A DNA stretch of 64,000 bases, taken from contig QHSP01000018.1 in NCBI GenBank assembly GCA_003220495.1, positions 59,413 to 123,412 on the forward strand, read 5' to 3'. Below the pieces are notes generated by a model. The model had not been told where the DNA came from and did not search any database. It worked only from the letters and a program-made list of their open reading frames with translations. Below are positions 23,133 through 34,320 of this stretch, one piece after another. Numbering within the stretch: position 1 is the first letter of the stretch; every line of letters starts with the position of its first letter. The translations under genes were made by a program, and so were the position numbers. Origin of the DNA: Candidatus Rokuibacteriota bacterium (lineage in GTDB: Bacteria; Methylomirabilota; Methylomirabilia; Rokubacteriales; CSP1-6).

Positions 23133-23411
23133 TCATTCAATGCCTCGAAACCATCCTGGCGGGGGATCCATGTGCTTTTCGCGCTTCCACCCGCGCCCGG
23201 ACAGGCACGTCCGGTAGAAGCCCTCGTAGACGACGCCGTATTGAGCCGAGGATGGGCTCGGCGCCGCCTCTTTCGCGCACTCGCGGTTATCGCGATCGAA
23301 CTGCTCCTGGGTCGCGCCGGGTTGACCCCAGTAGAATTTTCCGCAACCGGTGAGAGCGACCACCGCGAGCGCGGCACCCAGCACGATGCCGACGATGCGA
23401 GACGAGCCCAT
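23133..23411 (-). CDS. Small lipoprotein, function unknown
   Basis: The 92-aa protein starts at ATG 23411 behind GGAGG (5 nt spacing). It has a lipoprotein signal with lipobox VALTGC, then a mature part of about 70 residues containing FDRDNRECAKEA and FYRTCLSGRGWKR. Two further Cys could form a disulfide. The C-terminal 'CLxxRGW' style is common in small envelope lipoproteins of unknown function. It precedes the FecR-like gene on the same strand and may share its envelope setting. Confidence 0.7.
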   Translation of the reverse strand: MGSSRIVGIVLGAALAVVALTGCGKFYWGQPGATQEQFDRDNRECAKEAAPSPSSAQYGVVYEGFYRTCLSGRGWKREKHMDPPPGWFRGIE

Positions 23412-23527
23412 GACCGCCTCCAGCTCGGGTCTTTGTCTGATTTGTGCCCATTGTGATACCCGTATCGTCAGCGGGACAAGAGCCGGGGTGAGTTCCCTAA
23501 GGGGCAGTCCAACGGGAGGAACAGGTC

Positions 23528-24205
23528 ATGGCAACGCAAACGGCGTGGCGAGGGGCTCTGATCGTGGTCGCGCTGTCGGCGGTGTGCGCCGGCTGCAGCA
23601 CCCTCGGCGCCGCCCAGCAGGTGCCCGTGAGCCCGGTAGGAACCGCCGATCTGAAGCCGACGAAGCCCGACCCCAGCGCCGGGCTCGTGGCCGTCCGTTC
23701 TGGATTCGACGCGAAGAAGTATCCCGCCATCGCGATCGTGTCGTTCCCGGTAACGGACTCCGGCGCGATGAGCAAGGAAGAAGCCAAGCTGACGGTGTCG
23801 ATCCCTCCTTACTTCCAGCTCCAGATCGTCCAGCGGCTCCGAGCCACCAACGCATTCGCGCGCGTCGACCTCGTGACGGAAGGGACGGCGGCCCCGAGCG
23901 GTGAAGGGCTCCTTCGACTCGAGGGGCGGATCACGCGTCTTGCGGCCGGCGACGACACGTCGGCGTGGGTGCCGTTCTCCGGCTATAGTCGCCTCGGGGA
24001 CCGGATGAAAGCGCAGATCGAGACGAGCCTGGTGGACGCGCAAACGGGACAGGTCATGGCCGTCACCGCCGATCGTCGGGAGGCGCCGAACTCGGGGTTC
24101 CAGACCGCGGAGTCGTACGTGGAGGAGTCGTTTCAGGCGCTGGCGCGTGATCTCGTCCTGTTCCTGGAGCGCCTTTCCAAGGGTCAGGTCGCCCGAAGCA
24201 ACTAG
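23528..24205 (+). CDS. Lipoprotein resembling DUF4410-type proteins
   Basis: The 225-aa protein begins with a signal peptide and lipobox SAVCAGC, so it should be lipid-anchored. The mature part has the alternating strands of the DUF4410-like group: YPAIAIVSFPV, RLEGRITRLAAGD, AQIETSLVDAQTGQVMAV, and a helical end FQALARDLVLFLERL. A GGGAGGAACAGGTC leader gives a strong ribosome site. It ends 1 nt before the SdhA-like start. Function is unknown. Confidence 0.7.
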   Translation: MATQTAWRGALIVVALSAVCAGCSTLGAAQQVPVSPVGTADLKPTKPDPSAGLVAVRSGFDAKKYPAIAIVSFPVTDSGAMSKEEAKLTVSIPPYFQLQIVQRLRATNAFARVDLVTEGTAAPSGEGLLRLEGRITRLAAGDDTSAWVPFSGYSRLGDRMKAQIETSLVDAQTGQVMAVTADRREAPNSGFQTAESYVEESFQALARDLVLFLERLSKGQVARSN

Positions 24206-24206
24206 C

Positions 24207-25937
24207 ATGATGGTCGACGCCGTCGAAACGGACGTTCTGATCCTCGGCGCCGGGGGCGCCGGGCTCTGCGCTGCGCTCCACGCCGCCGACCGTTCGCCGA
24301 ACCTCTCGGTCACCGTCGTCGTCAAGGGATTGCTGGGCCGCGCGGGCTGCACGCGCATGGTGCAGGGCGGCTACAACGCCGTGCTGACGGCGCCCGACTC
24401 GCTCGACGCGCACTTCCTCGACACGCTCGCGGGCGGCGGCTGGATCAACGACCAGGAGCTCGTGTGGACTCTGGTGGTGGAGGCGCCGGGGCGGGTGCTC
24501 GAGCTCGAGTCACGCTACGGCTGCCTCTTCGACCGCACCCACGAGGGTCGCATCCACCAGAAGCCCTTCGCCGGCCAGACGCACGATCGGACGATCCACA
24601 AGGGCGACCTCACCGGCATCGAGATCATGAATCGTCTCTCGGAGCAGGTGCTGAGGCGCCCGAACGTCCACGCGCTCGAGGAATGCCGGGCGGTCGAGCT
24701 CCTGCTCGACGGCGAGGGGCGCTGCACCGGGGCGCTCGTCCTCGAGGTCCGGACCGGCCATTTCGTCGTCGTGACGGCCCGCGCGACCCTGCTGGCGATG
24801 GGCGGCGGGCCAACCATGTACAAGGTCGTCGCGTGCTCTGCCGACAAGGCCGCCGACGGCATCGCGCTCGGATATCGAGCCGGCCTCCCGCTCCGCGACA
24901 TGGAGATGATCCAGTTCCATCCCACGGGGCTCGTGATCCCCGATTCGCTGATGACGGGGGCGCTCCTCGAAGAAGGGCTTCGCGGGGCCGGTGGCCATCT
25001 TCGGAACGGACGCGGTGAGCGCTACATGGAGCGCTACGACCCGGCGCGGATGGAGCGCTCGACGCGCGATCTCGTCGCGCGCGCCTCGTTCCTCGAGGTG
25101 ACGGAGGGGCGTGGGACGCCGAACGGCGGTGTGTGGATCGACGTCTCTCATCTCGGCGTCGAGGTCGTCGAGCGGAACTTCCGCGGCATGGTGCGGCGCT
25201 GTCGGGACTTCGGCCGGGATCTGGCGCGCGCGCCTGTCGAGGTCGGGCCGACGACCCACTTCATGATGGGGGGTGTCGTCGTCGACACCGCGTGCCGCAC
25301 GCCGGTCGAGGGGCTCTTCGCGGCCGGCGAGGACACTGGGGGCGTCCACGGCGCCAACCGTCTGGGCGGAAACGGCGTTGCCGAGTCGACCGTGTTCGGC
25401 GGCCTCGCTGGCGACGTGATGGCAGATTATGTCCCGGGGCGCACGCGGGTGCGCGAGGGCCGAGCTCGTGTGGATAGCATGGTCGCGCGGCTCATGGCGC
25501 CGCTGGAGCGCCGGGGCGGCGATCTCTACGGCCTGCAACGCGAGCTGCGCGAGGTGATGTGGGAGCGCGCAGGGCTCGTCCGCGACGGCGAGGGGCTCAA
25601 GGCGGCCGCCAAAACGGCGGATCGGATCGCCGACGAGCTCACGCGCGTCGGTGTCCCGGGCGGGACGGCGTTCAACCTGGCGTGGCAGGACTGGATCAAT
25701 CTGACCAATCAGGCGCTCGTCGGGCGCCTGATCGCCACCAGCGCCCTGGCGCGCACGGAGAGTCGCGGCGCGCACTACCGGAACGATTTCCCCGCGCCGT
25801 CGACCGCGCCGCTCTACACCGTGCGCGTGCAGGCGCGCGCCGGCGAGAGCGTGGTGTGGACCGAGCCGGTGGCCCTGACGCGCGCGACGCCGGCAGGGGC
25901 GGGACGTGTCTCGGCGATGGTCGACGTCGGTGACTGA
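24207..25937 (+). CDS. SdhA/FrdA-like flavoprotein lacking the flavin-linking His (second set)
   Basis: The 576-aa protein of the succinate dehydrogenase/fumarate reductase/L-aspartate oxidase superfamily starts at ATG 24207 or 24210. It has the FAD motif VLILGAGGAGLCAALHAA, the substrate motif QFHPTG, GGVWIDVSH and HGANRLGGN. At the position of the covalent-FAD His (AHTVMAEGG in the other SdhA at 35111) it has Cys48 in AGCTRMVQGG, so the FAD is probably non-covalent, as in aspartate oxidase and some soluble fumarate reductases. SdhD-like and SdhB-like genes lie downstream (26397, 28015), so a membrane complex is plausible. The substrate may be succinate or another dicarboxylate. Confidence 0.8.
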   Translation: MMVDAVETDVLILGAGGAGLCAALHAADRSPNLSVTVVVKGLLGRAGCTRMVQGGYNAVLTAPDSLDAHFLDTLAGGGWINDQELVWTLVVEAPGRVLELESRYGCLFDRTHEGRIHQKPFAGQTHDRTIHKGDLTGIEIMNRLSEQVLRRPNVHALEECRAVELLLDGEGRCTGALVLEVRTGHFVVVTARATLLAMGGGPTMYKVVACSADKAADGIALGYRAGLPLRDMEMIQFHPTGLVIPDSLMTGALLEEGLRGAGGHLRNGRGERYMERYDPARMERSTRDLVARASFLEVTEGRGTPNGGVWIDVSHLGVEVVERNFRGMVRRCRDFGRDLARAPVEVGPTTHFMMGGVVVDTACRTPVEGLFAAGEDTGGVHGANRLGGNGVAESTVFGGLAGDVMADYVPGRTRVREGRARVDSMVARLMAPLERRGGDLYGLQRELREVMWERAGLVRDGEGLKAAAKTADRIADELTRVGVPGGTAFNLAWQDWINLTNQALVGRLIATSALARTESRGAHYRNDFPAPSTAPLYTVRVQARAGESVVWTEPVALTRATPAGAGRVSAMVDVGD

Positions 25938-25965
25938 AGCGACGACAGACGAAGGAGGCGACGCG

Positions 25966-26337
25966 ATGGCGTTCGACGGTGAAGCGTTCGTGAAGCGATT
26001 CAACACGGTGTGGAACGGACACGACGTGGACGGGATTCTCGCCATGATGACCGACGACGTCATCTTCGAAGCGTCGTTCGGGAAAGACCCCTGGGGGTCG
26101 CGAGTCGTCGGCAAGCCGGCGGTCCGCGAGTTCCTCGAAGAGATGTTCCAGCGCGTGCCCGACATCCGCTGGGACGAGATCCGCCACTTCGCCCGCGCCG
26201 AGCTCGCCGTGGTCGAGTGGCTGACCACCGGGACGCCGCGCGGGTCCACGCGCTTCGAGGTGCAGGGCTGCGACCTTCTCACCCTGCACAACGGCAAGAT
26301 CGCGGCGAAGCGCTCCTACCGCAAGGGACAGCTCTGA
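25966..26337 (+). CDS. SnoaL/NTF2-like small protein
   Basis: ATG 25966 is preceded by AAGGAGG (25952-25958), which fixes the start over a longer frame. The 123-aa product has the cone-shaped NTF2/SnoaL pattern: FVKRFNTVWNGHDVDGILAMM, FGKDPWGSRVVGKPAVREFLEEMF and the strand segment CDLLTLHNGKIAAKRSY (each motif shown separately, near the start, middle and end). These proteins are small ligand-binding or isomerase/hydratase folds. No conserved catalytic set can be assigned. It sits between the SdhA-like and SdhD-like genes. Confidence 0.75.
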   Translation: MAFDGEAFVKRFNTVWNGHDVDGILAMMTDDVIFEASFGKDPWGSRVVGKPAVREFLEEMFQRVPDIRWDEIRHFARAELAVVEWLTTGTPRGSTRFEVQGCDLLTLHNGKIAAKRSYRKGQL

Positions 26338-26396
26338 GCCGCGTTCTCAAGCGCGAATGGAGCACCGCGGAGGGCTGGCGCGACACGAAGGCCGGT

Positions 26397-26651
26397 ATGT
26401 GGGCGTGGCTCATCCAGCGCGCCGCGGCCGTGGCGCTCCTGCTCGTGATCGTTCTGCATCTGGTGAACCCGTTCCGGCGCGGCGTGCAGGCGGCGCTCCT
26501 CGGGCTGGTGCTCGTGCACGCGCTGCTCGGCGTGCGCGCGATCCTTCTCGACTTCGGCCTCGCGTACCGCTGGCACCGCGCCCTCTTCGGGCTCGCGCTG
26601 GTGCTCGCCGCGCTGCTCTTCGTCGTGGTCTGGGTGTGGAGGTGGTACTGA
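26397..26651 (+). CDS. SdhD/SdhC-like small membrane anchor (second set)
   Basis: The 84-aa protein, counted from ATG 26397, has three hydrophobic helices. Motifs are those of succinate dehydrogenase membrane anchors: WAWLIQRAAAVALLL (helix I with the QR pair), VLHLVNPFRRG, and LVHALLGVRAILLDFG, where His is the usual heme-b ligand. The frame stays open upstream with a plausible anchor-like segment (REWSTAEGW...), so the true start may be up to 63 nt earlier at a non-ATG codon. Only one small anchor is found; a second one is not visible nearby. Confidence 0.7.
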   Translation: MWAWLIQRAAAVALLLVIVLHLVNPFRRGVQAALLGLVLVHALLGVRAILLDFGLAYRWHRALFGLALVLAALLFVVVWVWRWY

Positions 26652-26661
26652 CCGAGCCGGA

Positions 26662-27987
26662 CTACATCGGGCGGGATGACACGATCGCGGCGTAGAGCTT
26701 GCTCTGGCGATAGAAGTGTCGCAGCCGGTAGTGCTCATTGACATCGTGCTGCTGGTTGTTACTGTTGGCGGCCGGAATCCAGAGACAGGGCATGCCCAGG
26801 ACGTCGGTGAAGACGTGCAGGGGCAGGGTGCCGCCGAGAATCGGCAGCGCCACCGGCTCCTCGCCGCCGTACTCCTCCAGCAAGCGTAGAAGCCAGCCGA
26901 ACTCCGGCCGCGCGGGCGACGTGTAGCTGGCGGGCTGGCCGTCGGCCTCGACCGTGAACGTGATCCCCGGCGTGCGGCTCTGATGGTCGGCGACCGCGCG
27001 CTGGACGAGGTCGCGCATCGCGGCGACCGGCGTGTCGGGTGTCAGCCTGATGTCGAGACGCGCGTGGGCCGTGCGCGGAATGATGGTCCGCCGGAGCGTG
27101 GGCGAGGCGCCGTCGGACATGAAGTGATTGATGTTCACGGTCGGTTTCAAGAATGGCGTCCACATCGCCTTGTCTTGCCACTTCGCGAAGACCTCGCTCG
27201 CCTCGCGCCGGAACGCCTCGTGCTCGGCCGACCACGCCCGAACGCGCTCCTCGATGTCGCCGATCAGCCGGGCGAGGGGAAGGACCGGGTTCGGCACGAT
27301 GTTGCCGTAGTTGCCGGAGTGGACCGAGGCGGCCTGGCCGTTGTCGGCGACGATGTTGACGGTGAGGAGCCCGCGCACGCCCATCACGAGGGTGGGCGCG
27401 TCCTTCTGCTTGGGGCCGTCCGAGCCGATCAGGACGTCGGCGGCGAGCTTCGCGCGATGGGCTCGAGCGATCGCCTCGAGGTTCGGGCTCCCGTGCTCTT
27501 CCTCGCCGTCGAGGACGATCTTGACCTTCCAGCAGGCGGTGCCGGCTCGGACCGCGTCCATGGCCCCGAGGATGTTCGAGAGGTGCTGGCCTTTGTTGTC
27601 GGCTCCGCCGCGCGCCACCAGCACCAGGTCTTCCAGCGCCTCGTCGCCGATCAAGCGCGGCTCGACCGCGCGCCCGTCGAGGAAATAGGCCGGCACGAAC
27701 GGCTCGCACGCGACGCCCTGCCACGTCCAGCGCGCCACGTCGCCGGTGGGCTGGACGTCGTAGTGGCCGTAGAGGAGAAGGGTCGGCGCTTTCTCGGGGC
27801 CCGGCAGCTCGCCGTAGAGGGCGGGCGTTCCCCGGCCGTCGGGGGGCGCCAGCGGCGTGAGCTCGAGGCCGAGCCTGCGCCACAGACCGCGAACGGCATC
27901 GATCATCTCGGGCGTGACCTGGCGACTGATCGTGGGGATTCTGAGATAGCGATCGAGGACTTCGAGCCGGTCGTGACGCGAGGACAT
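26662..27987 (-). CDS. M20-family metallopeptidase (dipeptidase-like)
   Basis: The 441-aa cytosolic enzyme has the M20 zinc-binding pattern: GHYDVQP (His75, Asp77), the ADNKGQ Asp at 130, the GEEEHGS catalytic Glu pair near 162-164, and a C-terminal His in NNQQHDVNEHY. A lid/dimerisation domain (about 195-340) holds MGVRGLLTVNI. The family cleaves dipeptides or N-acyl/N-carbamoyl amino acids. It is read opposite to the neighbouring Sdh-like genes and splits that set. Its start lies only 27 bp from the divergent SdhB-like start. Confidence 0.85.
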   Translation of the reverse strand: MSSRHDRLEVLDRYLRIPTISRQVTPEMIDAVRGLWRRLGLELTPLAPPDGRGTPALYGELPGPEKAPTLLLYGHYDVQPTGDVARWTWQGVACEPFVPAYFLDGRAVEPRLIGDEALEDLVLVARGGADNKGQHLSNILGAMDAVRAGTACWKVKIVLDGEEEHGSPNLEAIARAHRAKLAADVLIGSDGPKQKDAPTLVMGVRGLLTVNIVADNGQAASVHSGNYGNIVPNPVLPLARLIGDIEERVRAWSAEHEAFRREASEVFAKWQDKAMWTPFLKPTVNINHFMSDGASPTLRRTIIPRTAHARLDIRLTPDTPVAAMRDLVQRAVADHQSRTPGITFTVEADGQPASYTSPARPEFGWLLRLLEEYGGEEPVALPILGGTLPLHVFTDVLGMPCLWIPAANSNNQQHDVNEHYRLRHFYRQSKLYAAIVSSRPM

Positions 27988-28014
27988 TGAAGTGGCGGTA
28001 GTATAACGCCGACG

Positions 28015-28731
28015 ATGGCGTCGCCCGTCTCACTCTGCGTCTTTCGCTGGACCGCCGGCCAGGCCGAGCGTCTCGACGAATATCGGGTGACCGCCGCGGC
28101 CGACACGACGGTGCTCGACGCGCTCGTCGAGATCCAGCGCACCCAGGATCCCACGCTCGCCTTCCGCTACGCGTGTCGCGTCGGGATGTGCGGGTCGTGC
28201 GCGATGGTGGTCAACGGCCGGGAGCGGTGGGCCTGCCGCACTCGGCTCGGGTCGCTCGGCCAGGGGCCGATCAGCGTGCGGCCGCTCTACCACTTCCCCC
28301 TGCTGCGTGACCTGGTCGTGGACATGACGCCGTTCGCGGCCAAGCTCCGGGACGTGGGCGCGGCCCTCACGCCGCGGGCGGAGGCCGAGCCGTACGCCCT
28401 GGTGTCTGGGCTCTCCGCCGAGCGCCGCGAGATCGACCTGGCGATCGAGTGCATCGGCTGCGGGATGTGCGTCTCGGCGTGCACGATGGTCGGACACAAC
28501 GAGCGATTTCCGGGCCCGGCTGCGCTCAACCGGGCGCTGACCCTGGAGCTGGACCACCGCGACGCCGCACGCGAGCCGCGCTGGCGCGTGCTCCTCAGCG
28601 ATGACGCGCTCGCGCGGTGCCACGGCCAGGGCAACTGCACGGAGGTCTGCCCGATGGGCCTCTCGCCGGCCGACTCCATTCGCCGACTCCGCCGGCTCGC
28701 CGTCTCTCGCGTGCTCGGTCTGTCGGGTTGA
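28015..28731 (+). CDS. SdhB-like iron-sulfur subunit (second set)
   Basis: The 238-aa protein has the three-cluster layout of SdhB/FrdB. The N-terminal [2Fe-2S] ligands are CRVGMCGSC and the following WAC. The C-terminal part has CIGCGMCVSAC and CHGQGNCTEVCP for the [4Fe-4S] and [3Fe-4S] clusters. It probably pairs with the flavoprotein at 24207 and the anchor at 26397, although the M20 peptidase gene intervenes on the other strand. The following creatininase-family gene starts inside its stop codon (TTGA overlap). Confidence 0.8.
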   Translation: MASPVSLCVFRWTAGQAERLDEYRVTAAADTTVLDALVEIQRTQDPTLAFRYACRVGMCGSCAMVVNGRERWACRTRLGSLGQGPISVRPLYHFPLLRDLVVDMTPFAAKLRDVGAALTPRAEAEPYALVSGLSAERREIDLAIECIGCGMCVSACTMVGHNERFPGPAALNRALTLELDHRDAAREPRWRVLLSDDALARCHGQGNCTEVCPMGLSPADSIRRLRRLAVSRVLGLSG

Positions 28732-29522
28732 TTCGTCTCGGCGAGCTGACCTCGCCCGGAGCCGCAAGGCTCGCGCGTGATCCCCGCGCCGTCGTGTTAC
28801 TTCCGCTCGGCGCGATCGAGCAGCATGGCCCGCATCTTCCGCTGCTGGTCGACTGGCGCGGCGCCGAGGAGCTGGCGCGCCGGGTCGCGCCGCATCTTCG
28901 TCGTGGCGGGTGGCGTCCGGTTCTCGCTCCGTCGATCCCCTACGGCGTCAGTACCCTGGCCGTCGGGTGGCCGGGCACGGTCTCGCTGTCGGTCCCGACG
29001 CTCCGCCGCCTCATCGTCGAGGTGGTCGGCGGGCTCGCGAGCCATGGGTTTCGACGATTCATCCTGACCAACTACCAGGCGGACCCCGACCACCTGCTCG
29101 CGATCGCACAAGCACGGCGAACGTTGGCCCGCCGCCGTCTGCGGGTTCTCGTCGCCGGCTTCTCACCGGGCGCGAAGCCGCCGACGCCGATGGTCAATCG
29201 CCGGATCCAGGCGCTCATGCGGAGCCCGAATCCCGGCGCCGAGTGGCATTCGGGCGAGCTCGAGACCGCATTGATGCTCTCGGTCGAGCCGAAGCTGGTC
29301 CGCCAGCGCATCGCGCGGCGGCTGGCGCCGGCGTGGTTCGACTTTCGGCGCGAGCTCGCTCGCGGCGCGCGCAATTTTCGTGACCTCGGCCCGGGCGGCG
29401 CGGGGTATTTCGGCTGGCCCGCCGCGGCGCGTGCGCGGACCGGCCGCGCCGTCATGGCGCTGCGCGCCCGATTGATCGCCCGAGCGCTGATCGAGTCGCT
29501 CGGGAGGCCGCCGCGTTCTTGA
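28728..29522 (+). CDS. Creatininase-family amidohydrolase
   Basis: The likely start is TTG 28728, overlapping the SdhB-like stop as TTGA (264 aa). LPLGAIEQHGPHLPLLVDW (residues 26-43) is the family's metal-binding signature, with Glu31, His33 and Asp42. Further motifs are YGVS and ILTNYQADP. A Glu in GELETALML is probably another ligand. The family includes creatininase, FAPy deformylase and MftE. The substrate cannot be named. Translational coupling to the SdhB-like gene suggests a shared transcript. Confidence 0.75.
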   Translation: MIRLGELTSPGAARLARDPRAVVLLPLGAIEQHGPHLPLLVDWRGAEELARRVAPHLRRGGWRPVLAPSIPYGVSTLAVGWPGTVSLSVPTLRRLIVEVVGGLASHGFRRFILTNYQADPDHLLAIAQARRTLARRRLRVLVAGFSPGAKPPTPMVNRRIQALMRSPNPGAEWHSGELETALMLSVEPKLVRQRIARRLAPAWFDFRRELARGARNFRDLGPGGAGYFGWPAAARARTGRAVMALRARLIARALIESLGRPPRS

Positions 29523-29547
29523 CCCTGTCGGCGCGGCGCGTTAGAGT
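29519..29547 (+). promoter_or_regulatory. Possible sigma-70 promoter ahead of the TCA-cycle cluster
   Basis: TTGACC (29519-29524) and TAGAGT (29542-29547) are separated by 17 nt, about 110 nt upstream of the mdh ATG at 29658. The -35 is near consensus and the -10 matches 4 of 6. It overlaps the end of the creatininase-family gene. The 135-bp gap before mdh is the largest near this operon. Confidence 0.4.
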
Positions 29548-29642
29548 GATGCGTCATTGAAATCGACGAGATGGGCCGCAATACGCTCGTTCACGGCCTC
29601 ACGAGAGGGCACCCGCGCGAGGAGAAGGACACCGATGGGTAG

Positions 29643-30587
<945 letters not shown>

Positions 30588-30602
30588 ACGAGGAGCCGGG
30601 GG

Positions 30603-30644
30603 ATGGCGAAGCGAGCGAAGGCGAGCGCGAGGAAGTCGTCGTGA
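30603..30644 (+). CDS. 13-codon mini-ORF overlapping the fumarase alpha start
   Basis: ATG 30603 has a well-spaced GAGGAG (30590-30595) and encodes MAKRAKASARKSS, ending at TGA 30642-30644 inside the GTGA that starts fumarase alpha. It may be a leader peptide providing translational coupling, or its ribosome site may simply be a remnant. The peptide is basic and has no recognisable function. Confidence 0.3.
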   Translation: MAKRAKASARKSS

Positions 30645-31464
30645 GGGACGTTCACGTCAGCGCCATCGTCGACGCGGTCAAGAAGCTCTGTATCGGCGCC
30701 AACGTGGAGCTCGAGCCCGACATGCTGCGCGCCTTCGACCGGGCGCTGACGACCGAGCGCTCGCCGGCCGGCCGGCAGGTGCTGCAGATCCTGAAGGACA
30801 ACGCGGAGATGGCCCGGACCCGGCGCATCCCGTATTGCCAGGACACCGGCTTCGTCGTGTGTTTCGTCGAGCTCGGCCAGGACGTGCACGTGACCGGCGG
30901 CGGGCTCTACGACGCGATCAACGAGGGTGTTCGCCAGGGCTATCGCGAGGGTTATCTGCGCGCCTCGATCGTACGGTCGCCGCTCGACCGCGTGAACACC
31001 GGCGACAACACGCCGGCGGTGATCCATGTCGACGTGATGCCGGGCGCCGAGCTCAAGCTCGCGATCATGGCCAAGGGTGGCGGCTGCGAGAACCGTTCGA
31101 AGTACACGATGCTGACGCCGGCCGCGGGCCTCGAGGGCGTGAAGGACTTCATCATCGATTGCGTGAAGATGGCGGGCCCGGACGCCTGCCCGCCGCTCAT
31201 CCTGGGCGTGGGCGTCGGCGGCACGTTCGAGAAGGCCGCGCTCCTGTCGAAGAAGGCGCTGTTCCGCGAGGTCGGCTCTGCCAACCCGGATCTCGCGCTC
31301 GACGCCTTGGAGAAGGAGCTGCTCGCGCGCGCCAACCGGCTTGGTATCGGCCCGCAGGGTTACGGCGGCGACACGACCTCGCTCGGCATCCACGTGCTCA
31401 CGTATCCCTGCCACATCACGTCGCTGCCGGTCGCGGTCACGATCGAGTGCCACGCGCACCGCCA

Positions 31465-31483
<19 letters not shown>
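30641..31483 (+). CDS. Class I fumarase, alpha subunit (FeS hydro-lyase)
   Basis: The start is GTG 30641, with GAGGA 7 nt upstream; the product is 280 aa. It has the class I fumarase/tartrate dehydratase alpha pattern: IPYCQDTGF (C66), MAKGGGCENRS (C149), DACPPLILGVGVGG (C183) and QGYGGDTTSLG. These Cys residues are the likely ligands of the catalytic [4Fe-4S] cluster. The C-terminal half of the enzyme is encoded separately at 33739, after an interposed isocitrate dehydrogenase. It hydrates fumarate to malate. Tartrate dehydratase is the alternative, but the TCA context favours fumarase. Confidence 0.9.
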
Positions 31484-33736
<2,253 letters not shown>

Positions 33737-33738
33737 CG

Positions 33739-34320
33739 ATGGGCGTCACGACCGCCGCGGACACCATCAAAGAGGTCACGACGCCGCTCAGCGACGCCGA
33801 CGTCGAGTCACTGAAGACCGGCGACCGTGTGCGAATCACCGGCGTGGTCTATACCGCGCGCGATGCGGCGCACGGGCGCCTGTGGCCGCTGATCCAGAAG
33901 GGTCAGCCGCTGCCGATCGACGTCCGCGGTCAGATCATCTACTACACCGGGCCGTCGCCGACGCGGCCGGGCGACGTCGTCGGGTCGATCGGCCCCACCA
34001 CCGGCAGTCGCATGGACACGTTCACACCCGCGCTGATCCAGCTCGGGCTCAAGGCCACCATGGGCAAGGGCGCCCGCTCGCAGCCGGTCAAGGACGCATT
34101 CAAGCGGTACAAGGGCGTCTACCTCGGCGCGATCGGTGGCGCCGGCGCCGTGCTCTCGCGCTTCGTCAAGCGCGTCGAGATCGTGGCGTACGAGGACCTC
34201 GGCACGGAGGCGATCCGGCGCCTGGAGGTCGAAGGGTTCCCGGCCATCGTGGTGAACGACTGCCACGGCGGAGATCTCTATCAGGACGGCGTCAGGGCCT
34301 ACGCGCGGGAGGAGACATGA
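33739..34320 (+). CDS. Class I fumarase, beta subunit
   Basis: The 193-aa protein is the C-terminal swivel domain of class I fumarase/tartrate dehydratase. It has TGDRVRITGVVYTARDAAH near residue 30, IIYYTGPSP, GPTTGSRMD (substrate-binding Thr/Arg) and TMGKGARS. It pairs with the alpha subunit at 30641, although icd lies between. Its stop overlaps the sdhC start as ATGA, indicating translational coupling. Confidence 0.9.
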   Translation: MGVTTAADTIKEVTTPLSDADVESLKTGDRVRITGVVYTARDAAHGRLWPLIQKGQPLPIDVRGQIIYYTGPSPTRPGDVVGSIGPTTGSRMDTFTPALIQLGLKATMGKGARSQPVKDAFKRYKGVYLGAIGGAGAVLSRFVKRVEIVAYEDLGTEAIRRLEVEGFPAIVVNDCHGGDLYQDGVRAYAREET

